From Candidatus Heimdallarchaeota archaeon LC_3 (GTDB lineage Archaea > Asgardarchaeota > Heimdallarchaeia > Hodarchaeales > LC-3): a stretch of 64,000 nt of DNA. Positions 44,061 through 54,089 of the stretch are shown in pieces. Position 1 is the first letter of the stretch. Each line of letters begins with the position of its first letter. The notes beneath the pieces are model-generated. The model worked only from the letters and a program-made list of their open reading frames with translations, was not told the origin of the DNA and ran no database searches. The stretch spans positions 1-64,000 of the forward strand of contig MDVS01000048.1 of NCBI GenBank assembly GCA_001940645.1. The letters run 5' to 3'. Position numbers and translations under genes: made by a program.

Positions 44061-46474
44061 TCTTTTTTAGCAAGAATATAATAAAAACAATTATTCGTGA
44101 TCTTTATCATAGAAAAACACGTTCTTTAATTATTCTTATCTCTGTTTCTTTAATTATTATTTTTCCTGTAGCCTTTATTAGCAGTGGATCATCTCTTTTA
44201 CTTTCTTTAGACAACGAATCTGAAAAAACTCAATTATCCCATTTAGAAATCTTTTTCATCAGTATTCCAGAATCAACCGTAGATCAGATCAAAAATATCA
44301 CTAATCCTGAAGAAATTGAAGGAAGGATACGTCTCCAAGGAATATTAGAAAAAGAGATTGAAGATGGTGAAAATAAAGAAATTTTTATTTTATCGATGCC
44401 TGAATCAGGAACTCCCAAAGTAAACATTCCAAAAATGAGAAAGGGATCATATACTGGTTATTCTGGTTCCTGTGCTGTTTTAGAAAGTTATGCTATAGCA
44501 TTGAATATTCATTTAGGAGATATAATAGTTGTTAAAGCAGAGAATGGATCGTTACCTTTGACTGTAACTGGTTTAGTTACTTCCTCTGAATTTGCTAGCT
44601 ATGAAATACTTGGTCAAGGGGTAGTTTATGTCAATTACGATGATGCTGCTAGATTGGGAGGATATGAAACAGATATACCAGTTAAATTGTATAACAATGT
44701 GGTAATATCTTTTGGTTATGACAAAGAAATTACAAACAAATTTCTAAAGGAACAAGTTTCGAATATAGAGAAAGAATTGATATCAGATTTTGATTTTACT
44801 AACGATCCACTTTTTATTTTTTTTACACAGAAGTCAAGTGTAAGAGCAGCTTTAGCAGATGGCACAGAACTAGTAGGTAGGTATTTAGGAGCTGCATCTA
44901 CTTTTACAGTCTTAATAACTGGTTTTGTCGTCTTTATAATTATGAATAGATATATTAACGAAGAAAAAAAGTTAATTGGTGTTTATCATTCCTTTGGATT
45001 TTCAAAAATTGAAATTATCTATATTTACTCAGGCAGGGCATTATTATTAGCTCTCGGTGGAATAGTTTTAGGATCTATTCTAGCTATTGTAACACTGAAT
45101 GCTATAGTAACAAGTATAGGAAACTTATGGGCAATTTCAGAAATATCTTTGGTAACACCAATAGATATTTTCTTATCGTTCTGGATATTATCCTTACTTT
45201 GCACGTTGGTATTTGCAATCATTCCGGTAATACAAGCCGCCAATCTTAATCCTTATGAAGCTTTACGGGAAATACGAAAAATTGGTGTTCCTGGAAGGGG
45301 AATGCTTAGCAGAATAGCTAGTTATCTACACTCCATACCTAAAATGTCAATAAGAACACTAGCTAGAAATCGTGTGAGGACAATATTAACTGTATTTGCT
45401 ATTATTGGTTCAATGGCTCTTTCCATAGCATTATTATCTACATTTTCGTCTGTAAACTATACGGTGGAAAATTATTTCGAAGAAAACTTAGTATTTGACG
45501 CAAAATCAGATTACTACACTTTCCAAAATAATACCGAACTTGAACACATTAGAAATCAAACGGGGGTAAAATATGTTGAACCACAATTTGAACTCTTATC
45601 AAATCCTGTTCATGATGTAAGTGAGGTTATTTCTATCCGTGGATTTATAAAAAATACTAAAAATTTTGTTATTGATCCAATAGAGCTTCATCCTAATTTT
45701 ATTGAATTAGGCTCTTCTAATACTTCTAACCATGCCCTCTTAAGTCAAAGAATTGCTCGAAGAATAAATGTTACTATTGGAGATGTCTTCACTATAAAAT
45801 GGAAACCGGGTGGTATACAATTTCCGAACTTAACATTAAAAGTAATGGGATTAGTCCGTGATTTCGAATATTCAATTGGTGTATATGTTGGATTGCCATT
45901 TTTACAAGCCCATTTACAAGATCCAAGTAATTATTTTACTAGTTTAACTTTGAAACTTGATTCTAAATATATTACATCATTCGTTCAAGAACAACAAAAA
46001 AGGTATGAAGTTCGGTTTGTTTATCAAATTAATGATTTGAAGGAAAAAGCTGATAAAGTCGTTAATAGTCAAATATTTGTAGTATCCTTGACTGTTATAT
46101 TAGGTTTTTTGATTGCTCTCATAAGTGTTTTTAATACCCAATACATTTCTATTGCTGAGAGAGAAAGAGACATAAGTATTATGCAAGCTTTTGGATACTC
46201 GAGACGATTTTTTCTGTTTGAATTCCTGGTTGAAATTATAATTTTAGTCCCTATTTCTCTATTTTTAGCAACCATTCTTTCAAGACCAATTACTCAAATC
46301 TTTTTAGACTTAATAGAAGGTGTAGTAGTAAAAATTGACTACTTTATAGGAGAAGGTGAAATTATGATCTCATTAATATTTGTTTTTATTGTGGCTATAT
46401 CTGCTGCGGTCATTCCAGCGTTGTTTTTGGTAAATAGCAAAAAATTAGCTAAAATATTGAAAGCAGATGAATAA
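44057..46474 (+). CDS. FtsX-like ABC permease, double-module
   Basis: An 805-residue permease with two FtsX-type halves. The N-terminus has a first span (residues 18-42) and an extracellular MacB-like domain (about 45-270). FtsX spans follow near residues 275-300, 325-355 and 370-400, ending with the family-typical AANLNPYEALREIRK. A second set begins at about 435 (VRTILTVFAIIGSMALSIAL), has a large external domain, and ends with spans near residues 675, 725 and 770. Such permeases work with the preceding ATPase in MacB/LolCDE-like roles: export of peptides, lipoproteins or lipids, or bacteriocin resistance. In a one-membrane archaeon the cargo is unknown. Confidence 0.93.
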   Translation: MIFFSKNIIKTIIRDLYHRKTRSLIILISVSLIIIFPVAFISSGSSLLLSLDNESEKTQLSHLEIFFISIPESTVDQIKNITNPEEIEGRIRLQGILEKEIEDGENKEIFILSMPESGTPKVNIPKMRKGSYTGYSGSCAVLESYAIALNIHLGDIIVVKAENGSLPLTVTGLVTSSEFASYEILGQGVVYVNYDDAARLGGYETDIPVKLYNNVVISFGYDKEITNKFLKEQVSNIEKELISDFDFTNDPLFIFFTQKSSVRAALADGTELVGRYLGAASTFTVLITGFVVFIIMNRYINEEKKLIGVYHSFGFSKIEIIYIYSGRALLLALGGIVLGSILAIVTLNAIVTSIGNLWAISEISLVTPIDIFLSFWILSLLCTLVFAIIPVIQAANLNPYEALREIRKIGVPGRGMLSRIASYLHSIPKMSIRTLARNRVRTILTVFAIIGSMALSIALLSTFSSVNYTVENYFEENLVFDAKSDYYTFQNNTELEHIRNQTGVKYVEPQFELLSNPVHDVSEVISIRGFIKNTKNFVIDPIELHPNFIELGSSNTSNHALLSQRIARRINVTIGDVFTIKWKPGGIQFPNLTLKVMGLVRDFEYSIGVYVGLPFLQAHLQDPSNYFTSLTLKLDSKYITSFVQEQQKRYEVRFVYQINDLKEKADKVVNSQIFVVSLTVILGFLIALISVFNTQYISIAERERDISIMQAFGYSRRFFLFEFLVEIIILVPISLFLATILSRPITQIFLDLIEGVVVKIDYFIGEGEIMISLIFVFIVAISAAVIPALFLVNSKKLAKILKADE

Positions 46475-46508
46475 GTATAATTAAAATTCTCCAATGAGCA
46501 TAATTGTC

Positions 46509-46562
46509 TAGGTTGACCTACTAAGATTTTTAACAGCTATTTCAAAATTTATATTAGTAGGT
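46509..46562 (+). promoter_or_regulatory. Palindrome and stem-loop covering the ribosome-binding site of the Cys-rich protein
   Basis: TAGGTTGACCTA (46509-46520) is a palindrome with a two-base centre. Its right half extends into ACCTACTAA (46516-46524), which pairs perfectly with TTAGTAGGT (46554-46562) across a 29-base loop. The second arm contains the AGGT Shine-Dalgarno motif 6 bases before ATG 46569. It could be a regulator site or an RNA stem hiding the ribosome-binding site. Confidence 0.45.
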
Positions 46563-46568
46563 TATAAG

Positions 46569-46781
46569 ATGGAAATCCAACTTGAAAAAGACGGGAAATC
46601 GTATATAAAATGTGTAGATTGTGACTATGAGCTGATTATTCCAAAACATTGTGGTAGACCTATGAAAATTGTGGGGAATAATTTTGTCTGTTGGAAAGGA
46701 GAACATAATCCTTGTTGTACCAGTGCATCAATACAAGAATTGCCATTCCATCATGATGAACCAATGAAATTAGCTGAATAA
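46569..46781 (+). CDS. Small cysteine/histidine-rich putative metal-binding protein
   Basis: A 70-residue protein with seven cysteines and four histidines. KCVDCDYELIIPKHCGRPM (residues 14-32) holds a CxxC and HCG-x-PM motif; CWKGEHNPCC (41-50) holds three more cysteines; the C-terminus repeats the pattern as FHHDEPMKL. The HCG-x-PM element is familiar from archaeal zinc-ribbon-like proteins. It probably binds zinc, copper or another soft metal; no enzyme function is seen. An inverted repeat covers its ribosome-binding site. Confidence 0.75.
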   Translation: MEIQLEKDGKSYIKCVDCDYELIIPKHCGRPMKIVGNNFVCWKGEHNPCCTSASIQELPFHHDEPMKLAE

Positions 46782-46792
46782 TTTTCTTTTTC

Positions 46793-47323
46793 TTAAAATG
46801 GTGCTTTGCTCACCCATTTTTGTGGTTCTATTCCTGTTACGTTTAATCTTACGTGCAGCGCTCCAACATGAAGCATTATATGGCGTAAGTTATACATAAA
46901 TGAGCTTAAAACTGATGATCCGTGCCATTCAAATACTGAATCTATTGTTAGTTCTTCTAATTTAAGATCTGTAAATCTTTTCTTTGCTTTCCGTTTCAAA
47001 TCTGTTATGTAATCTAGTAATTCCTCTTTAGTAAAGATTTTATCCCATTTTAACCCATCAGTTCTCTCACCCATTTGGTCGGGGCCAAGTTTTGGTGTAA
47101 AATTTTCACGTTCTTTTTTATTCTTACTTAAATAAAAATCAATATAGAACAAAACATGATAAACCACTTGACTGATAATAATTTCTCTATTTGAATCACT
47201 CCAAAGTTCTTCTCCACAATTTTTGACAATGTTTTCGAGCATCTGAATTGATGCCCCATACTGCTCTGAAATAGCATCTGTAATTAGCTGATTACTTGAT
47301 TTGTTCATAAAAATCTTAATCAT
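46793..47323 (-). CDS. DinB-superfamily protein
   Basis: A 176-residue four-helix protein of the DinB/YfiT type. Metal-site histidines are seen in the second helix (ISQVVYHVLFYIDFYL, about residues 51-66) and in the final helix (NLRHIMLHVGALHVRLN, about 144-160), where HxxxH-like spacing is typical. Members bind a divalent metal and often act as thiol-dependent transferases or hydrolases. ATG 47323 and ATG 47308 are both possible starts. It converges on the Cys-rich gene with 11 bases between. Confidence 0.85.
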   Translation of the reverse strand: MIKIFMNKSSNQLITDAISEQYGASIQMLENIVKNCGEELWSDSNREIIISQVVYHVLFYIDFYLSKNKKERENFTPKLGPDQMGERTDGLKWDKIFTKEELLDYITDLKRKAKKRFTDLKLEELTIDSVFEWHGSSVLSSFMYNLRHIMLHVGALHVRLNVTGIEPQKWVSKAPF

Positions 47324-47390
47324 AAAACTCGGATTTATATGATAAGGTCAGTTCAAAAAAACAATATTACACATTTCTTTTATCAATCAA

Positions 47391-48371
47391 TCATTTTTTT
47401 ATTATTATTTCCACGATGTCTGAGTCTTGGAGCTCGTGATTTATGGTTACTCTTTGTCCTGGAAAATTAACAGAAGATCCCCATACTTTCGCACTTTGAA
47501 AATGAGTCACAAAATCTTTATGGATTCGCGAGGCAATATCTTCAATGGTTGAGCCTTCCGAGCAAATAAAAGGAGATTTTGTATTATGTTTTTGTTTTGG
47601 GGGTTTAGAAAAGACTCTTATAATTTCAAGAAAGGTAAAAAGATTCTTTTTAAGTTTCTCAAGTGATTCCGGGTGGTTTATTGATATTGTAAAAATCTCA
47701 TAATCACTTTTCTCTTTTAGATATTCATAATTTTCTTTTGATGCTGGTAAATCTCCTTTAGTAGCAATAATCCCAATTTTATATCTTGATTCGCCATTTA
47801 TGAGCAATTTTGCACCTTTAAACTTTTCAATAAGGAAATCATATTGTCGATCAATATTCATTGATAAATCAATAACTAAAATAATTGCATCGCAACTTCG
47901 AGTAACTCTTAATATCTGCTTTCCTTCTGCCCAATCCTCTCTAAAATCTAAAAAACCTGGTAAATCTACTATCTGAATATGTACCTGTTCATATTCCAAG
48001 GTTCCTGCATTAGCCCTTCGAGTAGTATGTAGATAATCTCCAGTTTTTACATCCGTATTTGTTATAGCGTTCATTAAAGTGCTTTTACCAACATTAGAAA
48101 GTCCAAAAAGTGCTATTCGCCCATCTCCTGATCGTGGAATTTCAAAAGGGTCGTATTCCCTACTTTTTTGTGTCTTTTTTGTTCTCGCTTCAGAGATTGT
48201 CGTTTCCAAATCTTGTATTAGGATTTTAAAGAATCCTTGTTTATCAAGCTTCTTATTTTTAATATCATCTATGAAAAACTGACATTTTTCGGCTAATTCA
48301 ATACCTTCTAACAATCTAATATTTCTGGCAACATTAAACCTATACCATTTAATTTTGCCATACTTACTCAT
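47391..48371 (-). CDS. DRG/Obg-like GTPase with C-terminal TGS domain
   Basis: A 326-residue GTPase of the DRG/Obg branch. G1 is RIALFGLSNVGKSTLMNA (about residues 85-102), G3 is VDLPGFLDF, and the G4 position reads ATKGD rather than NKxD. The C-terminal TGS domain (about 264-326) includes AKVWGSSVNFPGQRVTINHE, very close to the DRG form. The N-terminal 75 residues do not look like the usual DRG helix-turn-helix start. DRG proteins act with the ribosome in archaea and eukaryotes. This is a divergent or shortened member with uncertain nucleotide specificity. Confidence 0.87.
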   Translation of the reverse strand: MSKYGKIKWYRFNVARNIRLLEGIELAEKCQFFIDDIKNKKLDKQGFFKILIQDLETTISEARTKKTQKSREYDPFEIPRSGDGRIALFGLSNVGKSTLMNAITNTDVKTGDYLHTTRRANAGTLEYEQVHIQIVDLPGFLDFREDWAEGKQILRVTRSCDAIILVIDLSMNIDRQYDFLIEKFKGAKLLINGESRYKIGIIATKGDLPASKENYEYLKEKSDYEIFTISINHPESLEKLKKNLFTFLEIIRVFSKPPKQKHNTKSPFICSEGSTIEDIASRIHKDFVTHFQSAKVWGSSVNFPGQRVTINHELQDSDIVEIIIKK

Positions 48372-48525
48372 AATAAATCAGCCCTCTAAGAGATATAGGA
48401 AAAAAAAATACTAGTTAATAAAGAAATGAAAATAATTACTTGATTATCACCATATAAAATTTATTATATAAATATTAATGAAAAAGAGGTAGTTTAAATC
48501 TTAGAAAGAGAATTGATTTTTTCTT

Positions 48526-51500
48526 TTAAATTTTTACTTTTGATTCACTCTCTTTCGTTAATTTATTGTAATAGAAGATACTAGCAAACGAAATTCCTAT
48601 CAAAAATGCAATTAACCCGAATTCGATCGTTATTGTAGTGAAATTTAGTAAAAAATTAAGAAAGAAATGAATAACTGCTATTCCCAAGTAAAATAGACTT
48701 ATATAGTTATGTATTTCATTATATTTAATTTCATGGCTTATTATCCATATCATAGCTCCAACCAGTGCAATTGTTCCACCCAATATATTGGAATCTGAGT
48801 AAAAAGCAATTGATAATATCAATAACCAACTATACAGCCCAACAAGTGTATTTGATGCTATTTCAATATTTTTCGTTAATTTAGAAGATATTAATACAAA
48901 TATTATTGTTAAAGCTAGCAATACTAAGATTAAAACTCCAGCATAATCAAGATCGTGAAACCATAACATAATATTAGTAAAATTAATTATTAATCCAGAT
49001 ATCAACACTATAGAAAAATTTAAAAATAATGAAGTAGTAATACTAGATCTGATTTTTAATTTCAATGGATATTTAATCGAATAATATAGAATGAAGAACC
49101 AGAGACCTAAAGAAATAATCCAAATTAATGCAATACTTTCCGGTAAGATAACATCATTTGGGAAAAATATAGAGAAATTATAAAGAGAATTCAATTGATG
49201 AAGTAATAAGTAACATAAAACAAAGAAAATCTCAATAATATTCACTGTGATCACCAGATTTTTATATTTATTAGAAAAAATACTATTTATCAACAATATA
49301 GATCCAAAAAGAATTCCTATTAGTAAAAAGTAACCTCCAACAATCCAAGGATAATTCTGTATTTTAAAAGAATCTATTAATAGAAATACTAGATTTAAAA
49401 TAATGAATTGCCATACAAACATATGAATATATATCTTATCTTTTATATTGAATCTTAAAATAAACCAAAACAAAAGATATATTACTAAAATAATTACTAT
49501 TAACGTTTCTGATAATAAATCTGTACTTATTGATAACCAAGTAAGTAAGAAAAACAAGAAAAAGGTTATAGTGTTTTCAGTTACATTGAAAAAGTTTTTA
49601 CTTATCAAATTTATTACAATTAATATAACAATAGAGGAAATGATAGATAAAGCTATACCCCAGTCTGATAATCTTTCAAAAATAATAAATAAACCAAGAA
49701 ATAGTTGAACAGAAAAAACTGCTAAAGCTGGGGGTCTAAATATAATATCATTATCAAAATTTTTCCTTAAAATTAATAAGGATGCTATGAGATATCCTAT
49801 ATAAAGAAAAATAGTGAATATTACAATTTCAGGTGTTTCTGGATAATTTTTCAAGGTGTCAATTTTAAATTCTTTAAGAACTAAAATAATTAAAGGTGAG
49901 AAGTTAGCGATAAGAAAATCCAATGATATTTTCTTATTCATCACGTAAAGACTAGAAATAAGCGTTATCAAATAAATTGCAAATACTAGGTAAAAATTTA
50001 CAACCACGTATTCCTCAAACCAAAAAATAACAATTAGCAAAAATGACAGAATAATAAGATATAAATCAAAGATATTTTGCATTAGATGCTTAGAAACATA
50101 TCTTAAAGTAAAACTGAGAACAGTTAATGGCCCTAATAGCGATACAAGAATTAATACCGTCAATAAAGTTGTTTCAATATTAATATAGAATACTGAAAAA
50201 GCTATAATAGCTAAAGGTATAATTGATTGAAGAATTGAATATATTATTAAGCTCGAGTTGTCTTTTAAGAAATAAAAAAATAATAAATACAGTATAATAG
50301 TAATAAAAACTGCTTCTGTTATAATTAATGGAGAAAAGAATTCCTGATTCCAGCTTAATAATACAGAAAGACCGCTATAGAATAAAGAAAGAATAATCAA
50401 TCCTATAAAGTTCGATAAGATAAGAATCTTCTTTCTATACACAAATACGTATAGAAATAACAATATTGGTAATGTCATTAATTCTATCAAGGAATATTTT
50501 GTAAAAAAAGTAGAAAGTGCTAATATTAAATATGGAAATGACAATAATAATTGTTTATCACTAATAGCGGGAGTAATAGTATATGTTTCTTTTGACTGAT
50601 AAAGCACGATAAAAATGGCAAAAATTGAGAAAATAATTATAAAATAGGGCACCTCTACAAAAAAGATTGATCCAAATATGATAACAATCGAATTGATAAA
50701 TCGAAAATTAATAGGTTCGATTTGTGATTTAAAAAGAACTAAAGAAGAAGCAATGTAGAAAACAATAAGTACTATTAAATATTCTTCTAACGAAATTGGT
50801 AGAGAAATTATGTTGAATAAAGAAAAAGCAACAAAAATAATTGAAATTTGTAATACAGATAATTCTCGTTTTATACTCTTTGAAAAGAACGTTAAGGCAA
50901 ACAATATTGGAATAATTAAGAGTAATGTTACGAAAATAAAATCAAAGACAGGATAAGTATCTGTAATTACATAAAAGTATGAAACAAAGTAACTAGAAAA
51001 CATTCCTAGATTTAATAAAACAAAATGTTCAGGAGACATCGCATTTTTTCTAACAATTAATAGGATTGCTCCTAAAATTACTGGAGCAGATATGATAATT
51101 AGTAAACTTGTTGGGTACCATTCTAGTAATCTGATAATTGAAAAATCATGTATTAATGATATAGAAACACCGAATAATGGAAGTATTGCCAATAAAATAT
51201 TGTTATTTGTGATATTTCTGGAAATAATTGAAAAAAATATTCCTAAAAGTGTTATCATAAAGGAAATTGTTAGAAATAAAGCAAAAATATAGAAATCTTC
51301 CTTACTTGTCGTTAATACGAAATCAAATATGAAAAACATATACAGCGCAATTACAATAACATTTTCTAGCTTTTTAATGCTAAGAGATGAAAGTAGAAAT
51401 ATCGAAAATAAAAGAATTGATCCTAACCAAGCTGTGGTGTTGTAGGGCAGCTCTAAAAAGTTAATTGCTTCTATTGTGTTAGTTGAAAATCGGATTACAA

Positions 51501-52401
51501 ATAATGAAACTAAGCCGAGAATTCCAGCAATTAAATATCCTGTTTTTTTGTATTTCCTACTTCCATAGAAAAACGGGATATAAAATATTAGAAAATTAGC
51601 TAAATATAATGCTAAAGTACTAAAAAATAAAATATCTCCTGCATTAAAGAGAATATCATTATCTATTGTTGGGGCATTATCAATGATAATTGAACCCACT
51701 ATCAACAGGAAAGCTAAAACAATAAATCCAATAGCTCCGAAAAATAGCCAATTTTCTAAGTTATAACCAGCTACTTCCCTTTCTGTTAATGTTACTTTAG
51801 TTTCTTTTGTTTTCGGTTTAATAAATGGTGTTTCAGCTATTATTGTTTCTTTCTGCTGAGAAATATACTTTGGTTTAATAACTCTATGTGTTGTAAGACC
51901 TTCTTTGATTTCTTCACCTAATAATTTTCCCGAAGGAAGTGATGATGCTGTTTCTACTTTTTCAGGTGTTTTTCCAAGTTCATGGATTCTAACAGCAGGG
52001 GTTTCTTGTTTAATAAATTTTTCTACAGGTTCTTTCTTTATAAGTTCTTCTTTATCAATGTCTTTAGTTGAACTTATTGTGATACCCTTTTCTAAATCTT
52101 TCAGTTTTAGTTCACTTTGATAAATTCTTGCTGTTAATCTAGAAAATAAAATCTCGTAATTCTGAGTAACTTTTTTTTGGTTATAGAGAATAACAAATGG
52201 GGATGACAGAACAGTTAAAATTAAGGATATAGTTGCGTAAAGAATTAATGTAAATGAATCAATATTTCGAAATATGACGATAAGTAATACCATCCATATT
52301 ACATACACAATTAATAGATCTCTTACTGTAGTATCACTACTTACCTTAATGTCCCGTATCTGTTGACCTATATTGAAGTGATTTCCAGTTTTGGGTTGCA
52401 C
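48526..52401 (-). CDS. Giant polytopic membrane protein, DUF2339-like in form
   Basis: A 1291-residue protein. Two spans lie near residues 25-65, then a cytoplasmic segment with a Lys/Glu-rich, Thr-rich stretch (about 70-205), and after that almost only hydrophobic helices to the C-terminus, on the order of 35 spans by eye. The form, an N-terminal charged segment followed by a very long chain of spans, resembles DUF2339 membrane proteins, though those are usually shorter. No catalytic motif is visible. Its start ATG overlaps the stop of the upstream gene by one base (52401), so it belongs to an envelope operon with two secreted or anchored proteins. Confidence 0.85.
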   Translation of the reverse strand: MQPKTGNHFNIGQQIRDIKVSSDTTVRDLLIVYVIWMVLLIVIFRNIDSFTLILYATISLILTVLSSPFVILYNQKKVTQNYEILFSRLTARIYQSELKLKDLEKGITISSTKDIDKEELIKKEPVEKFIKQETPAVRIHELGKTPEKVETASSLPSGKLLGEEIKEGLTTHRVIKPKYISQQKETIIAETPFIKPKTKETKVTLTEREVAGYNLENWLFFGAIGFIVLAFLLIVGSIIIDNAPTIDNDILFNAGDILFFSTLALYLANFLIFYIPFFYGSRKYKKTGYLIAGILGLVSLFVIRFSTNTIEAINFLELPYNTTAWLGSILLFSIFLLSSLSIKKLENVIVIALYMFFIFDFVLTTSKEDFYIFALFLTISFMITLLGIFFSIISRNITNNNILLAILPLFGVSISLIHDFSIIRLLEWYPTSLLIIISAPVILGAILLIVRKNAMSPEHFVLLNLGMFSSYFVSYFYVITDTYPVFDFIFVTLLLIIPILFALTFFSKSIKRELSVLQISIIFVAFSLFNIISLPISLEEYLIVLIVFYIASSLVLFKSQIEPINFRFINSIVIIFGSIFFVEVPYFIIIFSIFAIFIVLYQSKETYTITPAISDKQLLLSFPYLILALSTFFTKYSLIELMTLPILLFLYVFVYRKKILILSNFIGLIILSLFYSGLSVLLSWNQEFFSPLIITEAVFITIILYLLFFYFLKDNSSLIIYSILQSIIPLAIIAFSVFYINIETTLLTVLILVSLLGPLTVLSFTLRYVSKHLMQNIFDLYLIILSFLLIVIFWFEEYVVVNFYLVFAIYLITLISSLYVMNKKISLDFLIANFSPLIILVLKEFKIDTLKNYPETPEIVIFTIFLYIGYLIASLLILRKNFDNDIIFRPPALAVFSVQLFLGLFIIFERLSDWGIALSIISSIVILIVINLISKNFFNVTENTITFFLFFLLTWLSISTDLLSETLIVIILVIYLLFWFILRFNIKDKIYIHMFVWQFIILNLVFLLIDSFKIQNYPWIVGGYFLLIGILFGSILLINSIFSNKYKNLVITVNIIEIFFVLCYLLLHQLNSLYNFSIFFPNDVILPESIALIWIISLGLWFFILYYSIKYPLKLKIRSSITTSLFLNFSIVLISGLIINFTNIMLWFHDLDYAGVLILVLLALTIIFVLISSKLTKNIEIASNTLVGLYSWLLILSIAFYSDSNILGGTIALVGAMIWIISHEIKYNEIHNYISLFYLGIAVIHFFLNFLLNFTTITIEFGLIAFLIGISFASIFYYNKLTKESESKVKI

Positions 52402-54089
52402 TACTGTTCCTCATCCACATCTGATTCAATTTTTTCTGTTAAATCATTTGTATAGGAGTTATATCTAACTTGAACTGATTTAACTTGACTTTTCAACCAT
52501 TCAGGTGGTTTTCTAATTATAATAAATATTAGAAATACAACTCCTGCACCTACTAAGTAGATGAAACCACTAGGAATACGTGTATTTGGAAGTATATCAA
52601 CAAACCAATTTATGCTGGCTATTGTAGTATTTTGAAGTCTTAATCTAGCATATAATTCATTATAGCTTGCCTGAGGATTTTCAACATAAGGCAAATTCAC
52701 AACAACTTTGGTTAATCCATTGACCGTGATTTTTTCCGAATAGGATTTAAAAATTTTATTTGACAAAGGTTCTATTTCTAAATCAAACTCCAATAATACT
52801 GGTGAAAAAATCTGGAATGTAACTTCCGTGTCTAATCCTATTGTCGGTTGATCATTATAGGTAACAGAAACAATTTGTGGACTATTAAGGAAATAATTCC
52901 AACCCCAAATGTTAGAAATTGCTTGACCAAATGGAGAAGGTTTTCCAAACCGGTCTGTTGATCCGTAAAATCTGCCTGAATTTTCCTCAAATAGATATTC
53001 TTTGATAAAAGCATCAGTTTCTAAATATTTGTCTAAATAACGTGGATTGGTCTCATCTATTCCCCACAAAAATAAAGATAATAAAGCATATTGAACTTGG
53101 TCTTCTAATCCCTTTCCTGCAATAATAGGAACATTTCCATCCGTTCCACTAAACAATCCATTAAATCCAAAATCCCACATCTCATCATTCATAAATGTCC
53201 ATACATTCTTTGCTTGATTCAGATAAATAACATCATGTTCATTAGAATTATTGTAATAAAGCAAATTAGCTAATCCATACATGCCATTTTCTCTAGCAAA
53301 ATAATTACTAGATGTAAGTGATCCATCCTTGTTAGAAAAGGAAGTAATTGCTTTAGTTTCTGAATTCACCAGGTTATTCCTTAAGAAATCGAGTGTGTTT
53401 TTTAATTGAAAATCAATTTGGGTATCTGAAACATCGATAAAAGATAAATCCATGAATGAAAAGAAATAACTCATCAAAGATAAATCAAAAGTTCTTTTTG
53501 TAGGATCTATTTGCTCAGTTTCATCGGATAATAACAGATGACTATACCAACCACCATTAGTACTATCATAAAAGCGTTCATTTAGATAATTCCATGTCTT
53601 ATTGGCAAGTTCATTATAGGTTCGAGACAAAGATGGAGAATCAGTAATTTTTTCAGCTTGACTTAGTGCATAAATAAATAATAATTGATCTTTGGCGTAA
53701 CGGGGAGATTTAGGATAAGATAAATCTCTGAGATTATCATCATACCAAGATACTACTCCTCGTTTCTCAGAGATATATGGATTAGATAAATATTTTCGAA
53801 CAAATTCTAAAGAATTCAGCGAAGCATCTTTAAGGGTAGAAATCTGTGTCCTTTCATATTGTTGCATCAATGTAATTGAACTTAACAAATTATCGTAAGC
53901 TAAAAATTGATTGGAAGAAGGATATCTACTATAAGCTTTAACAGAATTGTCGTAATAGACCGAAAATGAATTAATTAATGAATCATGGGTATTATTTGAT
54001 TTTACAACATTGGTAGATGAACCAGATATTGGATTCATTAAAAAAACTAACACAATAACAAAAACTAAGAAAAGTTTAATTTTCTTCAT
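52401..54089 (-). CDS. Secreted, membrane-anchored alpha/alpha-barrel protein
   Basis: A 562-residue protein with a signal peptide (residues 1-24, KIKLFLVFVIVLVFLMNPIS). Residues 30-400 contain repeated helical hairpins with NGGWYSHLLLSDETEQ, ENGMYGLANLLYYNN and GKGLEDQVQYALLSLFLWGI, similar in pattern to six-hairpin glycosidase/N-acylglucosamine-2-epimerase barrels. Residues 405-505 look like a beta-sandwich. A C-terminal span (SGFIYLVGAGVVFLIFIII) and a basic cytoplasmic tail follow. It may act on cell-surface sugars. It overlaps the upstream gene by 4 bases and the downstream gene by 1 base. Confidence 0.78.
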   Translation of the reverse strand: MKKIKLFLVFVIVLVFLMNPISGSSTNVVKSNNTHDSLINSFSVYYDNSVKAYSRYPSSNQFLAYDNLLSSITLMQQYERTQISTLKDASLNSLEFVRKYLSNPYISEKRGVVSWYDDNLRDLSYPKSPRYAKDQLLFIYALSQAEKITDSPSLSRTYNELANKTWNYLNERFYDSTNGGWYSHLLLSDETEQIDPTKRTFDLSLMSYFFSFMDLSFIDVSDTQIDFQLKNTLDFLRNNLVNSETKAITSFSNKDGSLTSSNYFARENGMYGLANLLYYNNSNEHDVIYLNQAKNVWTFMNDEMWDFGFNGLFSGTDGNVPIIAGKGLEDQVQYALLSLFLWGIDETNPRYLDKYLETDAFIKEYLFEENSGRFYGSTDRFGKPSPFGQAISNIWGWNYFLNSPQIVSVTYNDQPTIGLDTEVTFQIFSPVLLEFDLEIEPLSNKIFKSYSEKITVNGLTKVVVNLPYVENPQASYNELYARLRLQNTTIASINWFVDILPNTRIPSGFIYLVGAGVVFLIFIIIRKPPEWLKSQVKSVQVRYNSYTNDLTEKIESDVDEEQ

